From the NCBI RefSeq assembly GCF_042932805.1, contig NZ_CP170633.1:310001-374000 (forward strand): 64,000 bases of DNA, given 5' to 3'. This document shows, one piece after another, positions 9,505-18,038 of the stretch; position 1 is the first letter of the stretch, and the number at the start of each line of letters is the position of its first letter. Made by a program: the position numbers and the translations under genes. The notes beneath the pieces were generated by a model, which was not told the origin of the DNA, searched no databases, and worked only from the letters and a program-made list of their open reading frames with translations. This stretch comes from Ascidiaceihabitans sp029251465. Its GTDB lineage: Bacteria; Pseudomonadota; Alphaproteobacteria; Rhodobacterales; Rhodobacteraceae.

Positions 9505-10101
9505 ATGGCTCATATCGACTATTATTTCGCAACCATTTCACCATTCGCCTATCTGGCCGGTCAACGCATGGAGGCGGTCGCGGCCAAGCACGGCGCGACA
9601 GTTGCGTACAAGCCGATGGATTTGATGCAGCTGTTCGGGCGCACTGGTGGTGTTGCCCCCAAAGATCGCCACATCAGCCGTATTGAATACCGCGCCATCG
9701 ATCTGGTGCGCAGTGCGGCCAAGTTGGACATGGCGTTCAATCTGAAACCAGCGCATTGGCCGACAAACATGGCCCCGTCGTCTTATGCGATCATCGCGGC
9801 GCAAAACGCCGGTGGCGGTGATCTGGGCGCGTTGACCCATTCGCTGATGCGCGCATGCTGGGTCGAGGAAAAAGACATCGCCCAGGACGACGTGATCAAA
9901 GCGTGCCTGACCGAGGCCGGTTTTGATGCATCTTTGGCCGACAGCGGTTTGTTAGCGGGGGCCGAAACCTACGGTCGCAACCTCGAAGATGCCTACAACA
10001 GCGGTGTTTTTGGAGCCCCGTTTTACATCGTCGGCGACGAACGCTTCTGGGGTCAGGACAAGATCGAAGACCTCGACGCGCATCTGGCATCACTTGCGTG
10101 A
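9505..10101 (+). CDS. 2-hydroxychromene-2-carboxylate isomerase family protein (DsbA-like fold)
   Basis: A 198-residue protein of the glutathione-dependent kappa-class-GST-like family whose founder, NahD, acts in naphthalene breakdown. The N-terminus IDYYFATISPFAYLAGQR carries the family's Ser-Pro (about residue 12) in place of the DsbA cysteines. GVFGAPFYIVGDERFWGQD near 175-193 is the conserved cis-proline region. The start ATG at 9505 follows GGAGAAG. Its stop overlaps the next start (GTGA). No other naphthalene genes are present, so the true substrate is unknown. Confidence 0.85.
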   Translation: MAHIDYYFATISPFAYLAGQRMEAVAAKHGATVAYKPMDLMQLFGRTGGVAPKDRHISRIEYRAIDLVRSAAKLDMAFNLKPAHWPTNMAPSSYAIIAAQNAGGGDLGALTHSLMRACWVEEKDIAQDDVIKACLTEAGFDASLADSGLLAGAETYGRNLEDAYNSGVFGAPFYIVGDERFWGQDKIEDLDAHLASLA

Positions 10102-10886
10102 ACATCCACACGCACACACGTCAATTCGGGCAAGGGCCACGTCGCGCCCTTGCCATTCACTGCTCGCTTGCTCATTCGGGCACGTGGGCAGGGGTGGCCA
10201 CAGCGTTGGGCGATCAACTGACAACGCTAGCCTATGATTTGCCGTGCCACGGCCGTTCGGGCGATTGGGACGGCACGGGTAACCTGCACGATCTGGCGAC
10301 AGACATGGCGCGCGACCTGATCGATGAACCCGTCGATCTGATCGGTCACTCGTTCGGGGCAACTGTTGCACTGCGTTTGGCCATCGAAAGCCCTGAATTG
10401 GTCCGGTCGTTCACGATGGTCGAACCGGTATACTGGGCGGCTGCCGCGCTGGATGAACCTGAACGGTTTGCCAAGTCCATGGAAGGCCATGAGCATTTCG
10501 AAACCGCAATGGCGCGCGGCGATCGCATGGGGGCTGCGCGTGCGTTCAATCGTGCGTGGGGTGATGGAACGCCGTGGGATGATTTTGCCGAAACAGCCCG
10601 TCAGTACATGGCTGACCGAATCCATTTTGTTGCAGGCAGCAGCCCGTTCTTGGGGGATGATAGTGCGGGTTTGCTACAGCCGGGAGTGTTCGCGCGCGCA
10701 ATCGCACCTGCGCTTTTGATCGAAGGTGGCGCGTCAGGCGACGTGGCTGACGCGATCAATTCGTCCATCGAACGGCGTTTGCCGAATGTCAGTCGCGTGG
10801 TGATTGACGGGGCAGGGCACATGGCCCCGATCACGCACCCTGAACCTGTGGCTGCGGCAATTGGGGATCTGCTGGCGCGCAGCTAA
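10098..10886 (+). CDS. Alpha/beta hydrolase
   Basis: A 262-residue cytoplasmic alpha/beta-hydrolase. The nucleophile elbow GHSFGA puts Ser at 85, and the likely catalytic His is in GAGHMAPITHP near 239. DLPCHGRS near 47-54 is the strand-4 turn. The start is a GTG that overlaps the preceding stop as GTGA, so it is translationally coupled to the isomerase-like gene. The pair may act in sequence on one substrate, but nothing in the sequence names it. Its TAA shares bases with the convergent oxygenase stop (CTAA at 10883-10886). Confidence 0.85.
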   Translation: MNIHTHTRQFGQGPRRALAIHCSLAHSGTWAGVATALGDQLTTLAYDLPCHGRSGDWDGTGNLHDLATDMARDLIDEPVDLIGHSFGATVALRLAIESPELVRSFTMVEPVYWAAAALDEPERFAKSMEGHEHFETAMARGDRMGAARAFNRAWGDGTPWDDFAETARQYMADRIHFVAGSSPFLGDDSAGLLQPGVFARAIAPALLIEGGASGDVADAINSSIERRLPNVSRVVIDGAGHMAPITHPEPVAAAIGDLLARS

Positions 10887-11842
10887 GGCGTGTCGGTTTT
10901 ATGGGCGTCGTAACCGGCCTCAAGTTCGGATCGTAGGAAATCGCCGAAGTTGATCGTATCGAACACAGCATCGGTTTTACAGGACGCAAGCGGCGCGATA
11001 TTTGTACTGACGTGCGGATCAAAAAAGAACGGGCACGAATAGCGCGCGCGCCCGGATCGATTGATCACCCGGTGCGGCGTCGATTTTAAGATGCCACTTG
11101 ACCAGCGGTGCAACATGTCACCGACATTCAGCACAAAGCTGCCTTCGATTTTCGGGGCATCAACCCACGCACCGGACTGGGTTTGAACTTGCAAACCGCC
11201 GACGTCATCTTGGGCGAGGAACGTCAGAAACCCGAAGTCAGTGTGCGGGGCGGACCCGTACAGATCGTCACCTTGCACGGCATCTGTCGTCGGGTAATAC
11301 AGCAGACGCAGCCACGTGGTTGGCGTTTCAAACGCGCCACTGAGGTCCGTTTCAGGCGCGCCAAGCGCCAATGCAAACACCCGCACCAATTTGCGTCCCA
11401 ACGCTGTCATCGCATCGTGATAGGCCGTGACATTTGCACGAAAGTTGCGCACGTCCGGCCACTGGTTCGGGCCTGACAAATAGGCTTCTGGATCGGCGCG
11501 GATGTCTTCGCGCATCATCATAAAGCTCTCGGATTGGTTTGGGCGCGTGACCTCTGCCAAGGTCGATGTCACGTCTGTGGATGTGTTGATCGGGATGAAC
11601 CCGCGATGGTTTTCATCCAATGCGATCTGCATCTTTTGGGTGTGTGGTAAGGCGTGAAAGCGGGCAGAGGCGGCAAAGACCGCATTGATCAGTGCTTGGT
11701 CAACGCCGTGCCCGGTGATGTACCCAAATCCGGTTGTCGCGTAGATGTCGCGCACGCGGTTCGCCAAAATCGTGAGGGCGTCCGGATCTGAACCATGAAT
11801 GGCAGAAATATCCAGTACCGGAATTTCGGCAAAGTCATCCAT
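10883..11842 (-). CDS. Isopenicillin N synthase-like 2OG/Fe(II) oxygenase
   Basis: A 319-residue non-haem iron oxygenase. The iron ligands appear as HTD (His200, Asp202) and His257. The 2-oxoglutarate-binding RxS is Arg267-Tyr-Ser269. The N-terminal non-haem dioxygenase domain (IPVLDISA...) precedes the double-stranded beta-helix. It is the last gene of a minus-strand run ribF-YcgN-threonine aldolase-oxygenase, 9 nt after the aldolase gene. The substrate cannot be read from the sequence. Genuine antibiotic synthesis is unlikely here because no peptide synthetase is nearby. Confidence 0.85.
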   Translation of the reverse strand: MDDFAEIPVLDISAIHGSDPDALTILANRVRDIYATTGFGYITGHGVDQALINAVFAASARFHALPHTQKMQIALDENHRGFIPINTSTDVTSTLAEVTRPNQSESFMMMREDIRADPEAYLSGPNQWPDVRNFRANVTAYHDAMTALGRKLVRVFALALGAPETDLSGAFETPTTWLRLLYYPTTDAVQGDDLYGSAPHTDFGFLTFLAQDDVGGLQVQTQSGAWVDAPKIEGSFVLNVGDMLHRWSSGILKSTPHRVINRSGRARYSCPFFFDPHVSTNIAPLASCKTDAVFDTINFGDFLRSELEAGYDAHKTDTP

Positions 11843-11851
11843 GGACGCGCA

Positions 11852-12889
11852 TCACAAATAGGACAGGAATTTGTCGGTGTTTTCATCCGTTCCAGCCCAA
11901 TCACAGACCAAGCGCGCGGCGAGCATTTCGTCCGGGTCATCGCCTTCCAGCGATCCTTCCCAGATGTAATACATCGCGCCGGCGTCATGCAGGCGGTGGT
12001 GCGCAGATCGCGGGAAGGCGGCAAAGATCATGTTGGCCTCGACGGGGTGCAAGAAGGTCGCGCCTTTGGCCTTTAGCCCTTCGGCGAGTCGCGCGCAGTT
12101 TGCGTTGGCTTTTGTCGCTGCATCGATCCACGCATCGTTCGCCATGTAGCCGGCCATTTGGGCGGACAGGTAGCGGTGTTTGGAAAACAGGTGTGCCCCG
12201 CGTTTGCGACGTAATTCAAATTCCCAAGCCTTTTTGGGGTCGAAAAACACGACTGCCTCGACGCCCATGCACCCATTCTTGGTGCCGCCAAAACTGACAA
12301 CATCGACGCCGGATTTCCACGTCATGTCGGCAGGCGTACAGCCCAGCGAAACCATCGCATTTGTGAACCGCGCGCCGTCCAGATGAACAGGCAGGTCGTA
12401 GTTTTTGGCCACGGCCGTCAACGCGCGCAATTCGTCCAAAGTGTACACGCCGCCACGCTCGGTGACTTGTGTGATCGACACCGGCCCGCGTTGGGGGCCG
12501 TGTACACCGCGCACTTCTTCGCCCTCGATCGAGCGGCGCAAAGCGTCCGGCGTCATCTTGTCGGATCCCGGCACAAGCGTCAGTTTGGCACCGCCTGCGT
12601 AGAATTCGGGTGCGTTGCATTCGTCCTCGTGGATGTGGGCAACGGGCGTACAAAAGATCGTCTGCCAAGGCTGCGTGTAGCACGCCAAAGCCAGTGAATT
12701 TGCCGCGGTACCGGTGGCGACCAGATAGACGGCCGCCTCGGGGGCTTCGAACGCGGTGCGGATTGCCGCGCGGACCTCGTCCATGATGTCATCGTTGCCA
12801 TAGGGCATCGCGTAGCCGGTGTTCGAGTCATTCAGGCGTTGCATGATTTCGGGCAGCACTGGGCCGGCGTTGTCTGAGGCAAAAAACAT
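11852..12889 (-). CDS. Low-specificity L-threonine aldolase-like PLP enzyme
   Basis: A 345-residue fold-type I PLP enzyme of the beta-eliminating lyase / threonine aldolase family, which splits threonine or allo-threonine into glycine and acetaldehyde. The PLP lysine is in SFGGTKNG (Lys204), and the cofactor Asp is in HLDGAR (Asp171). SDNAGPVLPEI at the N-terminus is typical. Its start abuts the YcgN stop with no gap, and the oxygenase gene follows 9 nt after its own stop, so it lies in the middle of an operon. Confidence 0.88.
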   Translation of the reverse strand: MFFASDNAGPVLPEIMQRLNDSNTGYAMPYGNDDIMDEVRAAIRTAFEAPEAAVYLVATGTAANSLALACYTQPWQTIFCTPVAHIHEDECNAPEFYAGGAKLTLVPGSDKMTPDALRRSIEGEEVRGVHGPQRGPVSITQVTERGGVYTLDELRALTAVAKNYDLPVHLDGARFTNAMVSLGCTPADMTWKSGVDVVSFGGTKNGCMGVEAVVFFDPKKAWEFELRRKRGAHLFSKHRYLSAQMAGYMANDAWIDAATKANANCARLAEGLKAKGATFLHPVEANMIFAAFPRSAHHRLHDAGAMYYIWEGSLEGDDPDEMLAARLVCDWAGTDENTDKFLSYL

Positions 12890-13342
12890 CTAAAGTGGTT
12901 CCTCGATAATGTGGTCTTCCCAGTCTTCTTCGGGAATGTCGAATTCAGAGAGTGTGCGATTTTGAACGCTGACGCCAGCCTCGTGTACGGATTGATCCGA
13001 GCCACTGATCAGCGGGTGCCAGTCATACAGCGGTTTGCCTTCCCACAGCAGCCGATAGGCGCAGGTTTGCGGCATCCAATAGGCGTGTGTGTCGAGGTTT
13101 TCAGGTTTCAATACGATGCAATCAGGCACAAATTGGTGGCGATTGCCGTAATGCGCACAGCGGCAGGTCGCATCGTCCAGCAAACGGCAGGCGATATTGG
13201 TCAAGGCGACTTCACCGCTGTCGTCGTCTTCTAGTTTGTTCAGGCAGCATTTGCCGCAGCCGTCACACAGTGCTTCCCATTCATCCGGGTTCATTTTGGC
13301 AAGCGGTTTTCGCTCCCAGAAACGCTTGGCAAGCTTGCTCAT
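12890..13342 (-). CDS. YcgN-family cysteine cluster protein
   Basis: A 150-residue protein of the YkgJ/YcgN (UPF0260) family. The Cys cluster CDGCGKCC is at residues 26-33, with further Cys in NIACRLLDDATCRC and PDCIVLKP, a set that probably binds metal. Its molecular role is not settled. The ATG at 13342 overlaps the ribF stop (ATGA), which favours it over a TTG 11 codons upstream. It is the second gene of the ribF operon. Confidence 0.9.
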   Translation of the reverse strand: MSKLAKRFWERKPLAKMNPDEWEALCDGCGKCCLNKLEDDDSGEVALTNIACRLLDDATCRCAHYGNRHQFVPDCIVLKPENLDTHAYWMPQTCAYRLLWEGKPLYDWHPLISGSDQSVHEAGVSVQNRTLSEFDIPEEDWEDHIIEEPL

Positions 13343-14271
13343 AAAGCGCCCAGGATTTCGCGGGCGGTGACGCAATCAGCGTCCATCTGAGTGATGAGCG
13401 CATCTAACCCGTCGAATTTCTCTTCGCCGCGCAGATAGGCGACCAAAGCGACAGACAAATGCGCGCCGTACAGATCACCGGAAAAGTCGAAGATAAAGGT
13501 TTCCAAATTCGGGCGGTTTTCGCCAAACATCGGACGCACACCCATTGATGCGGCCCCTTGGTATGAACCCGCGTGCGGCCCGTCCAGCACGTCGACCAAG
13601 ACGGCATAGACGCCAAAGGCAGGCGGGTGCAGGCCGTCGATCGACATGTTGGCTGTTGGATACCCCAGCTCGCGTCCGCGTTGCTCGCCGCCAATTACCG
13701 GACCTTCAATGCGGTGCCAGTGACCCAACATTGCGGCCGCGTCGTCGGGGCGCGCCTCGGTTAATGCGCGCCGGATTGCGGTTGATGACACCGTGTCGAC
13801 GTCTTGGGCCAGCAGCGGTGCGATGGTCACGCCGAACCCCATTTCAGCGCCAAATGCGACCAAATCTTTGGCCTTGCCTGCGCGTCCTTTGCCAAAACAA
13901 AAATCAGCGCCGACAACTACATGCGCCAATCCCAAGCCATCACAGATCACTGTTTGTGCAAATTCCCGCGGGGTCAATGACGCAAGGCCAGTGTTGAAGT
14001 TGATCTCGTACAGCCGGTCAACGCCGATCTTTTCCAGACGGCTGGCGCGCGCCTCTGGGTTCATCAGGCGGAACGCGGGGGCATCCGGCGCAAAATACGC
14101 ACGGGGATGGGGTTCAAACGTCAGAATGCCCAAAGGGGCGTGCGGTGCGGCATCGCGGGCCAAGTCAATCACAGACTGATGACCCAGATGGACGCCGTCG
14201 AAATTACCAATGGCAACGCTTGCGCCGCGGTCTTGGTCTTCGACAAATTGATAGTCACGGATAATACGCAT
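13339..14271 (-). CDS. ribF: Bifunctional riboflavin kinase / FAD synthetase
   Basis: RibF turns riboflavin into FMN and then FAD. The protein has 310 residues: an N-terminal adenylyltransferase domain with GNFDGVHLGH (22-31) and a C-terminal flavokinase domain with RELGYPTANM. The length is normal for the family. It heads a four-gene minus-strand operon (ribF, YcgN, threonine aldolase-like, oxygenase). A small hairpin lies immediately before its start codon, described separately. Confidence 0.96.
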   Translation of the reverse strand: MRIIRDYQFVEDQDRGASVAIGNFDGVHLGHQSVIDLARDAAPHAPLGILTFEPHPRAYFAPDAPAFRLMNPEARASRLEKIGVDRLYEINFNTGLASLTPREFAQTVICDGLGLAHVVVGADFCFGKGRAGKAKDLVAFGAEMGFGVTIAPLLAQDVDTVSSTAIRRALTEARPDDAAAMLGHWHRIEGPVIGGEQRGRELGYPTANMSIDGLHPPAFGVYAVLVDVLDGPHAGSYQGAASMGVRPMFGENRPNLETFIFDFSGDLYGAHLSVALVAYLRGEEKFDGLDALITQMDADCVTAREILGAL

Positions 14272-14274
14272 AAT

Positions 14275-14294
14275 CAGTGCCTAACGGGGCACTG
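14275..14294 (-). promoter_or_regulatory. Hairpin covering the ribF translation start region
   Basis: On the minus strand CAGTGCC and GGCACTG form a 7-bp stem with a 6-nt loop that ends 3 nt before the ribF ATG. The only purine-rich stretch in the usual ribosome-binding position (TTAGGCA) falls inside the 3' arm. Pairing could therefore limit ribF translation. It does not resemble an FMN riboswitch. Confidence 0.4.
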
Positions 14295-14322
14295 AAAGGG
14301 ACGCAAGAACCGCATCCCTTTT
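14295..14322 (-). terminator. Hairpin downstream of the MaoC gene
   Basis: On the minus strand AAAGGGA ... TCCCTTT pair, with inner GC pairs giving about 11 bp including two wobbles. It starts 24 nt after the MaoC stop. The trailing T run is only three bases, so this is a probable but not strong intrinsic terminator separating MaoC from ribF. Confidence 0.5.
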
Positions 14323-14345
14323 GAGGCTCAAAAACTACGTTTGGA

Positions 14346-14789
14346 TCAGTCGAATTTGCGCGATGGGGCCATGACTGTTGCCTCGCCAATGACGACTTTT
14401 TTGCCATCGACAGAACAGTGGCAATCCAGTTTCACACGACGTTTGGAAAACTCGATGTCGGTGACTTTTACTTCTGCATAGACCAGATCGCCCGGACGCA
14501 CGGGGGCCAAAAATTTTAGCGACTGACCCATGTAGATTGTGCCATGGCCCGGCAGTTGTTCACCTATCACAGCAGAGATCAAACCCGCCGTCAGCATCCC
14601 GTGGGCAATGCGCCCCTCAAAGATGGTGTCGTTGGCGTAATCATCGTCCAAGTGCACAGGATTGTGGTCCGTGCTGATCTCGGCGAATTTCTCGATATCT
14701 TCGTCGGTCACGACTTTGCGCAGGTAACGCGTCATGCCCATTTCGATGTCTTCGATGCAGATTGTGCCGCGGGGTAGATTGTCCAACAT
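14346..14789 (-). CDS. MaoC-like (R)-specific enoyl-CoA hydratase
   Basis: A 147-residue single hot-dog-fold protein. The hydratase-2 motif DHNPVH gives the catalytic pair Asp41 and His46, and FEGRIAHGMLTAGLISAVIG at 57-76 is the usual helix and loop. PhaJ-type enzymes of this size hydrate trans-2-enoyl-CoA to (R)-3-hydroxyacyl-CoA, feeding polyhydroxyalkanoate or fatty-acid routes. It is a single gene flanked by non-related genes, so the acyl substrate is unknown. Confidence 0.88.
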   Translation of the reverse strand: MLDNLPRGTICIEDIEMGMTRYLRKVVTDEDIEKFAEISTDHNPVHLDDDYANDTIFEGRIAHGMLTAGLISAVIGEQLPGHGTIYMGQSLKFLAPVRPGDLVYAEVKVTDIEFSKRRVKLDCHCSVDGKKVVIGEATVMAPSRKFD

Positions 14790-14879
14790 TTCACACTCCG
14801 GTAATTTTCAACAAGATGCCGTTACGGCCGTTGAAACTTTATTACTTTGCACGTGCAGAAATTCCAAGCGAAAAGTAGG

Positions 14880-15752
14880 TCAGCGCAGATGTCCTATTGT
14901 GAACGTCGGATTGGATTTTTCCGCTTCTAAATAGGCGGTTAGCAATTCAGAGTCCGGTTGGTGGGTGGTTTTTGTCTCGGCAGCGGCCAACCCACCCGAG
15001 ATAAACAGAGAATCAATGTCTTCGCCCATGGCACCTGCAACGTCTGTCAGGACACCGTCACCGATGGCTAGAATTGAGGCATCAGGCACATCCGCGCCCA
15101 AGGCAAACAAACGACGACGGGCCAGATCATAGATTGGCGGATGCGGTTTGCCGAAATACAGGCTCTCGCCGCCCATTTCTGTGTACAACTGCGCCAACGC
15201 GCCGGCACACCATTCACGGACATCGCCGCGATCCACGATCAAATCAGGGTTGGCGCACAGCAATTTTAACCCCATTTGTTTCGCCAGCAAGAACTGTGGA
15301 CGCATCACATCGGGATCAGCTTGTGGATCCACAGGACCCATGCAAACGATGCCTTCCGCCTGATCCAAAGGCACTTGGGTCACCTCAATCGGGTCTTGGA
15401 CAATTTCGATAGGATCAAAGATCGCCTGATCATGGGGCTGGCCGATAAAGTAGACCTTTGAACCAACTGTGCCGCGAAACAACGCTGATCTCGCGCTGTC
15501 GCCGGAACTTGCGATATCGTCCCAACAATCACGCGCCACGCCAAAGGTCTCGAGCTGAATTTCGACGTTCGCGCGCGGGCGGGGGGAATTGGTGACCAAA
15601 ATGACCTTGCCGCCCTGTTTGCGGTAATCCTGCAATGCGGCGACGGCCGATGGGATCGCCTGCACGCCATTGTGCACGCATCCCCACAGGTCGACAAAAA
15701 GCGCGTCATATCGGGCTGAAATTTCGGACAGGGCAGAGATGATCTGGGTCAT
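14880..15752 (-). CDS. HAD-superfamily class IIA phosphatase (TIGR01459-like)
   Basis: A 290-residue HAD hydrolase. Motif I is FVDLWGCVHNG (Asp21), motif II LVTNSPRP (about 53-60), and the Mg-binding motif IV GDGVLTDVAGA lies near 237. Having Trp and Gly after the first Asp is a mark of the alphaproteobacterial TIGR01459 branch, related to NagD and phosphoglycolate phosphatases. The substrate is not known. It lies between the ppaC terminator and MaoC and appears to be transcribed alone. Confidence 0.85.
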   Translation of the reverse strand: MTQIISALSEISARYDALFVDLWGCVHNGVQAIPSAVAALQDYRKQGGKVILVTNSPRPRANVEIQLETFGVARDCWDDIASSGDSARSALFRGTVGSKVYFIGQPHDQAIFDPIEIVQDPIEVTQVPLDQAEGIVCMGPVDPQADPDVMRPQFLLAKQMGLKLLCANPDLIVDRGDVREWCAGALAQLYTEMGGESLYFGKPHPPIYDLARRRLFALGADVPDASILAIGDGVLTDVAGAMGEDIDSLFISGGLAAAETKTTHQPDSELLTAYLEAEKSNPTFTIGHLR

Positions 15753-15828
15753 AGAAAGGCTTTCTCTAAACAGGTTGCCTTGTCTGTAGCGGGTTGCGAG
15801 CGGATGTTTAAGGCTGCGCGCAAAGAAA

Positions 15829-15850
15829 AAGGCGCACCACAGCGCGCCTT
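15829..15850 (-). terminator. Rho-independent terminator after ppaC
   Basis: On the minus strand AAGGCGC and GCGCCTT pair around an 8-nt loop and are followed by TTTCTTTG. It lies about 50 nt after the ppaC stop. A short repeated palindrome (15864-15890) lies between that stop and this hairpin. Confidence 0.75.
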
Positions 15851-15863
15851 ACAGTTGTTTCAT

Positions 15864-15890
15864 GCGGGTAAGATGTGCGTGTCGCACACC
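15864..15890. repeat. Dispersed palindromic repeat, copy 1
   Basis: The core is GTGCG-TGT-CGCAC, preceded by GCGGGTAAG. The same 26 bases occur at 18004-18029 with one difference (A for G after GTAA), including the non-palindromic GGGTAAG flank. This copy is in the 3' region of ppaC, before its terminator. The conserved asymmetric flank shows that this is a family and not two chance hairpins. Confidence 0.75.
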
Positions 15891-15897
15891 GCGGTTG

Positions 15898-16818
15898 TCA
15901 AACCTTCAGGTTCGGGATGATCTGCTTTTTCCGGCTCATGATGCCCGGCAAAACAACCGTGTCGCCAGAAATCGTCGCGCCAAAGCTTTTCTCGGCCACG
16001 GTTTTTACAAAATCGTTCGGCACGAGCAATGTTGCTTCTTCGTTCAGAATGTCGACCACAAACAGCAAAACCTGATCAGCGCCATCCTCGGTTGCCACAT
16101 CCGTCATCGACGCCATCAGGCTGTCTTTGCGGTCCAGCACGATTTTTGGTGCCGTGGTTTCCAGAACCGACACGCGCAGCTGCTTGCCATCCACAGTGAA
16201 TTCTTTGGAATCCATCCGTAGCAATTCAGCGTCCGAGAATTCTGAAACGTCGGATTTCGCCTCGAACATTTCCGCCGCGTAGGCTGCGATGTCGATGCCC
16301 AAATCTTTGGCCAGATCATGCGCAATGGCGCGGTCCTCGTCCGTTGTGGTGGGGGAGCGGAACTCAAGCGTGTCCGACAAGATGCATGACAGCATCGCGC
16401 CTTTCACGTTTGTCGGCATTTGCGCCATGTCCTTGCCGATCATTTTCCACATGATCGTCGCGGTGCAGGCCAGTGGTTCGATGCGAATGTCGATCGGGCC
16501 CGCTGTTTCCAGGCCGCCCACCAGCTTGTGGTGATCGATGATTGCGGTGATGTCACATGCGTTGATGTTTGCGGGTAATTCCGCCGGGTTATTCGTGTCC
16601 ACGATCACAACAGAGGTGCCATCGGCCACTTCGGTCACGATTTCCGGCTTGTCCAGATTCCAGCGTTTCACGACAAACGCCGCTTCGGTGTTCGGTTCGC
16701 CCAGCAAAACAGGTCTTGCAGCTACCCCTTTGATTTCATTTAAATACCAAGCCCAAATGATCGGGCTGCCAGTGCTGTCCGTGTCTGGGGATTTGTGGCC
16801 GAAAACGAGCGTGCTCAT
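15898..16818 (-). CDS. ppaC: Manganese-dependent inorganic pyrophosphatase (family II)
   Basis: PpaC hydrolyses pyrophosphate to phosphate. At 306 residues it has all family II marks: GHKSPDTDS with metal ligands His8, Asp12 and Asp14, DTN at 74-76, DHH at 95-97, and the C-terminal SRKKQ at 295-299 that binds substrate. Family II enzymes are scattered among bacteria; many alphaproteobacteria instead use the unrelated family I enzyme. A terminator and a repeated palindrome follow. Confidence 0.97.
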   Translation of the reverse strand: MSTLVFGHKSPDTDSTGSPIIWAWYLNEIKGVAARPVLLGEPNTEAAFVVKRWNLDKPEIVTEVADGTSVVIVDTNNPAELPANINACDITAIIDHHKLVGGLETAGPIDIRIEPLACTATIMWKMIGKDMAQMPTNVKGAMLSCILSDTLEFRSPTTTDEDRAIAHDLAKDLGIDIAAYAAEMFEAKSDVSEFSDAELLRMDSKEFTVDGKQLRVSVLETTAPKIVLDRKDSLMASMTDVATEDGADQVLLFVVDILNEEATLLVPNDFVKTVAEKSFGATISGDTVVLPGIMSRKKQIIPNLKV

Positions 16819-16906
16819 GACGTTGTTCCTGTTACTAAGTCAAAGGATTTGCGCGCCTTATAGGGGGGCAATCCTGACTTGTCACCTGCGCGCGCGCGCA
16901 ATGGTG

Positions 16907-17260
16907 TCACAGGCCTAATTCCGCGCGTTTCTTTTTGGTTAGTGCCGCGACAATCATATCGTAGGAATAGGTGATGTGATTGCGCAATTCCGTATCCGAC
17001 AGGCCGGGGGATTTGTAATGCTGCACCCACTTCATGCCGCGCGACGCAAGGTAGGGGGCAGGGCGCACGCCGTCCAAATCTGGCAGGATTTCAAACGCCA
17101 AAGGTGTGACTTTGAATGTGAACGCTGGCTCGTCGTCGGCCCACCCACACAGCGCAAACAGTTTGCCTGCCACTTTCCAAACATCCGAATTGCCCCACTG
17201 CACCACATGGGTTGTCTGCGGCAGGCTTTGGCAAAAGCTGTTGAACTCGTCACGATTCAT
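16907..17260 (-). CDS. MmcQ/YjbR family protein
   Basis: A 117-residue protein of the MmcQ/YjbR family with a double-wing DNA-binding-like fold. Typical features are LPQTTHVVQWGNSDVWKVAGK near 14-34, TFKVTP near 47-52, and GMKWVQH near 75. Members are thought to bind nucleic acid, but the role is unknown. It is a single gene, divergent from the DUF2161 gene 53 nt away. Confidence 0.85.
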   Translation of the reverse strand: MNRDEFNSFCQSLPQTTHVVQWGNSDVWKVAGKLFALCGWADDEPAFTFKVTPLAFEILPDLDGVRPAPYLASRGMKWVQHYKSPGLSDTELRNHITYSYDMIVAALTKKKRAELGL

Positions 17261-17313
17261 GTGGGCAGTTTAGAGGCTTGGGCTGCCCGTGCAAATGCTG
17301 TTAAATCGAAATC

Positions 17314-18003
17314 ATGAGCAGTGTTAAAACCAAGCCACGCGAAACCGATCTTTACGCGCCCGTCAAAGGGTTCCTCGAGGAACAAGGTTATGTGGTGAAA
17401 TCCGAAGTCGGGGCCGCCGATGTTGTTGCGGTGCGTGGGGCCGAGGCACCTGTGATCGTAGAACTGAAGTTGGGGTTTTCGCTGACACTGGTGCACCAAT
17501 GCGTCGCGCGTTTGGGCGTCACGGACGATGTCTACATGGCTGTGGCCACGGGCAAAGGTAAACCGTTTCAAAAGTCGCTCAAAAACATGACCAAGCTGGC
17601 GCGCCGGTTGGGGATCGGACTGTTGACGGTCCGGTTGCGCGATCAGCTGGTGCAGGTCCATTGCGACCCCGGCCCCTACGTGCCGCGCAAGAACAAAAAG
17701 CGCGAAGGTCAGTTGCTCAAGGAATTCGCGCGCCGTGTTGGTGATCCGAATGATGGCGGGCAAACACGTGGCGGTTTGATCACGGCCTACCGCCAAGACG
17801 CGATGAAACTGGCGTTGCATTTGTTTGAAATCGGGGCCAGCAAAGGGGCGGATGTTGCACGCGAAACCGGGGTTGAGCGGGCAACGACAATGATGCGCGA
17901 TGACCACTACGGCTGGTTTGAAAAGGTCGACAAGGGTGTTTACGGATTGACGCCAAAGGGGGCCGAGGCGGTCGCGCTGACAGACGCCGTTCTCGGAGGA
18001 TAA
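17314..18003 (+). CDS. DUF2161 family, PD-(D/E)XK phosphodiesterase-like protein
   Basis: A 229-residue protein. The N-terminal half carries a PD-(D/E)XK nuclease-like core: Asp36 in GAADVVAV and Glu50-x-Lys52 in VELKLGF. The C-terminal half (about 140-229) looks like a winged-helix segment, ending YGLTPKGAEAV. The family is common in Rhodobacterales and its biological role is undescribed. No toxin, methylase or phage-defence partner is visible nearby. A repeated palindrome begins at the base after its stop. Confidence 0.8.
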   Translation: MSSVKTKPRETDLYAPVKGFLEEQGYVVKSEVGAADVVAVRGAEAPVIVELKLGFSLTLVHQCVARLGVTDDVYMAVATGKGKPFQKSLKNMTKLARRLGIGLLTVRLRDQLVQVHCDPGPYVPRKNKKREGQLLKEFARRVGDPNDGGQTRGGLITAYRQDAMKLALHLFEIGASKGADVARETGVERATTMMRDDHYGWFEKVDKGVYGLTPKGAEAVALTDAVLGG

Positions 18004-18029
18004 CGGGTAAGGTGTGCGTGTCGCACACC
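18004..18029. repeat. Dispersed palindromic repeat, copy 2
   Basis: This copy has GGGTAAG followed by GTGTGCG-TGT-CGCACAC and matches the copy at 15864-15890 at 25 of 26 positions. It fills the short convergent gap between the DUF2161 stop (18003) and the GNAT stop (18039). There is no T tract, so it is not a classic intrinsic terminator. Confidence 0.75.
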
Positions 18030-18038
18030 AATCTGGCC

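Noticed and set aside
17314..18003. DUF2161 nuclease-like gene as part of a phage-defence system
   Set aside because: It has no methylase, helicase, toxin or other defence partner nearby and stands alone among housekeeping genes.
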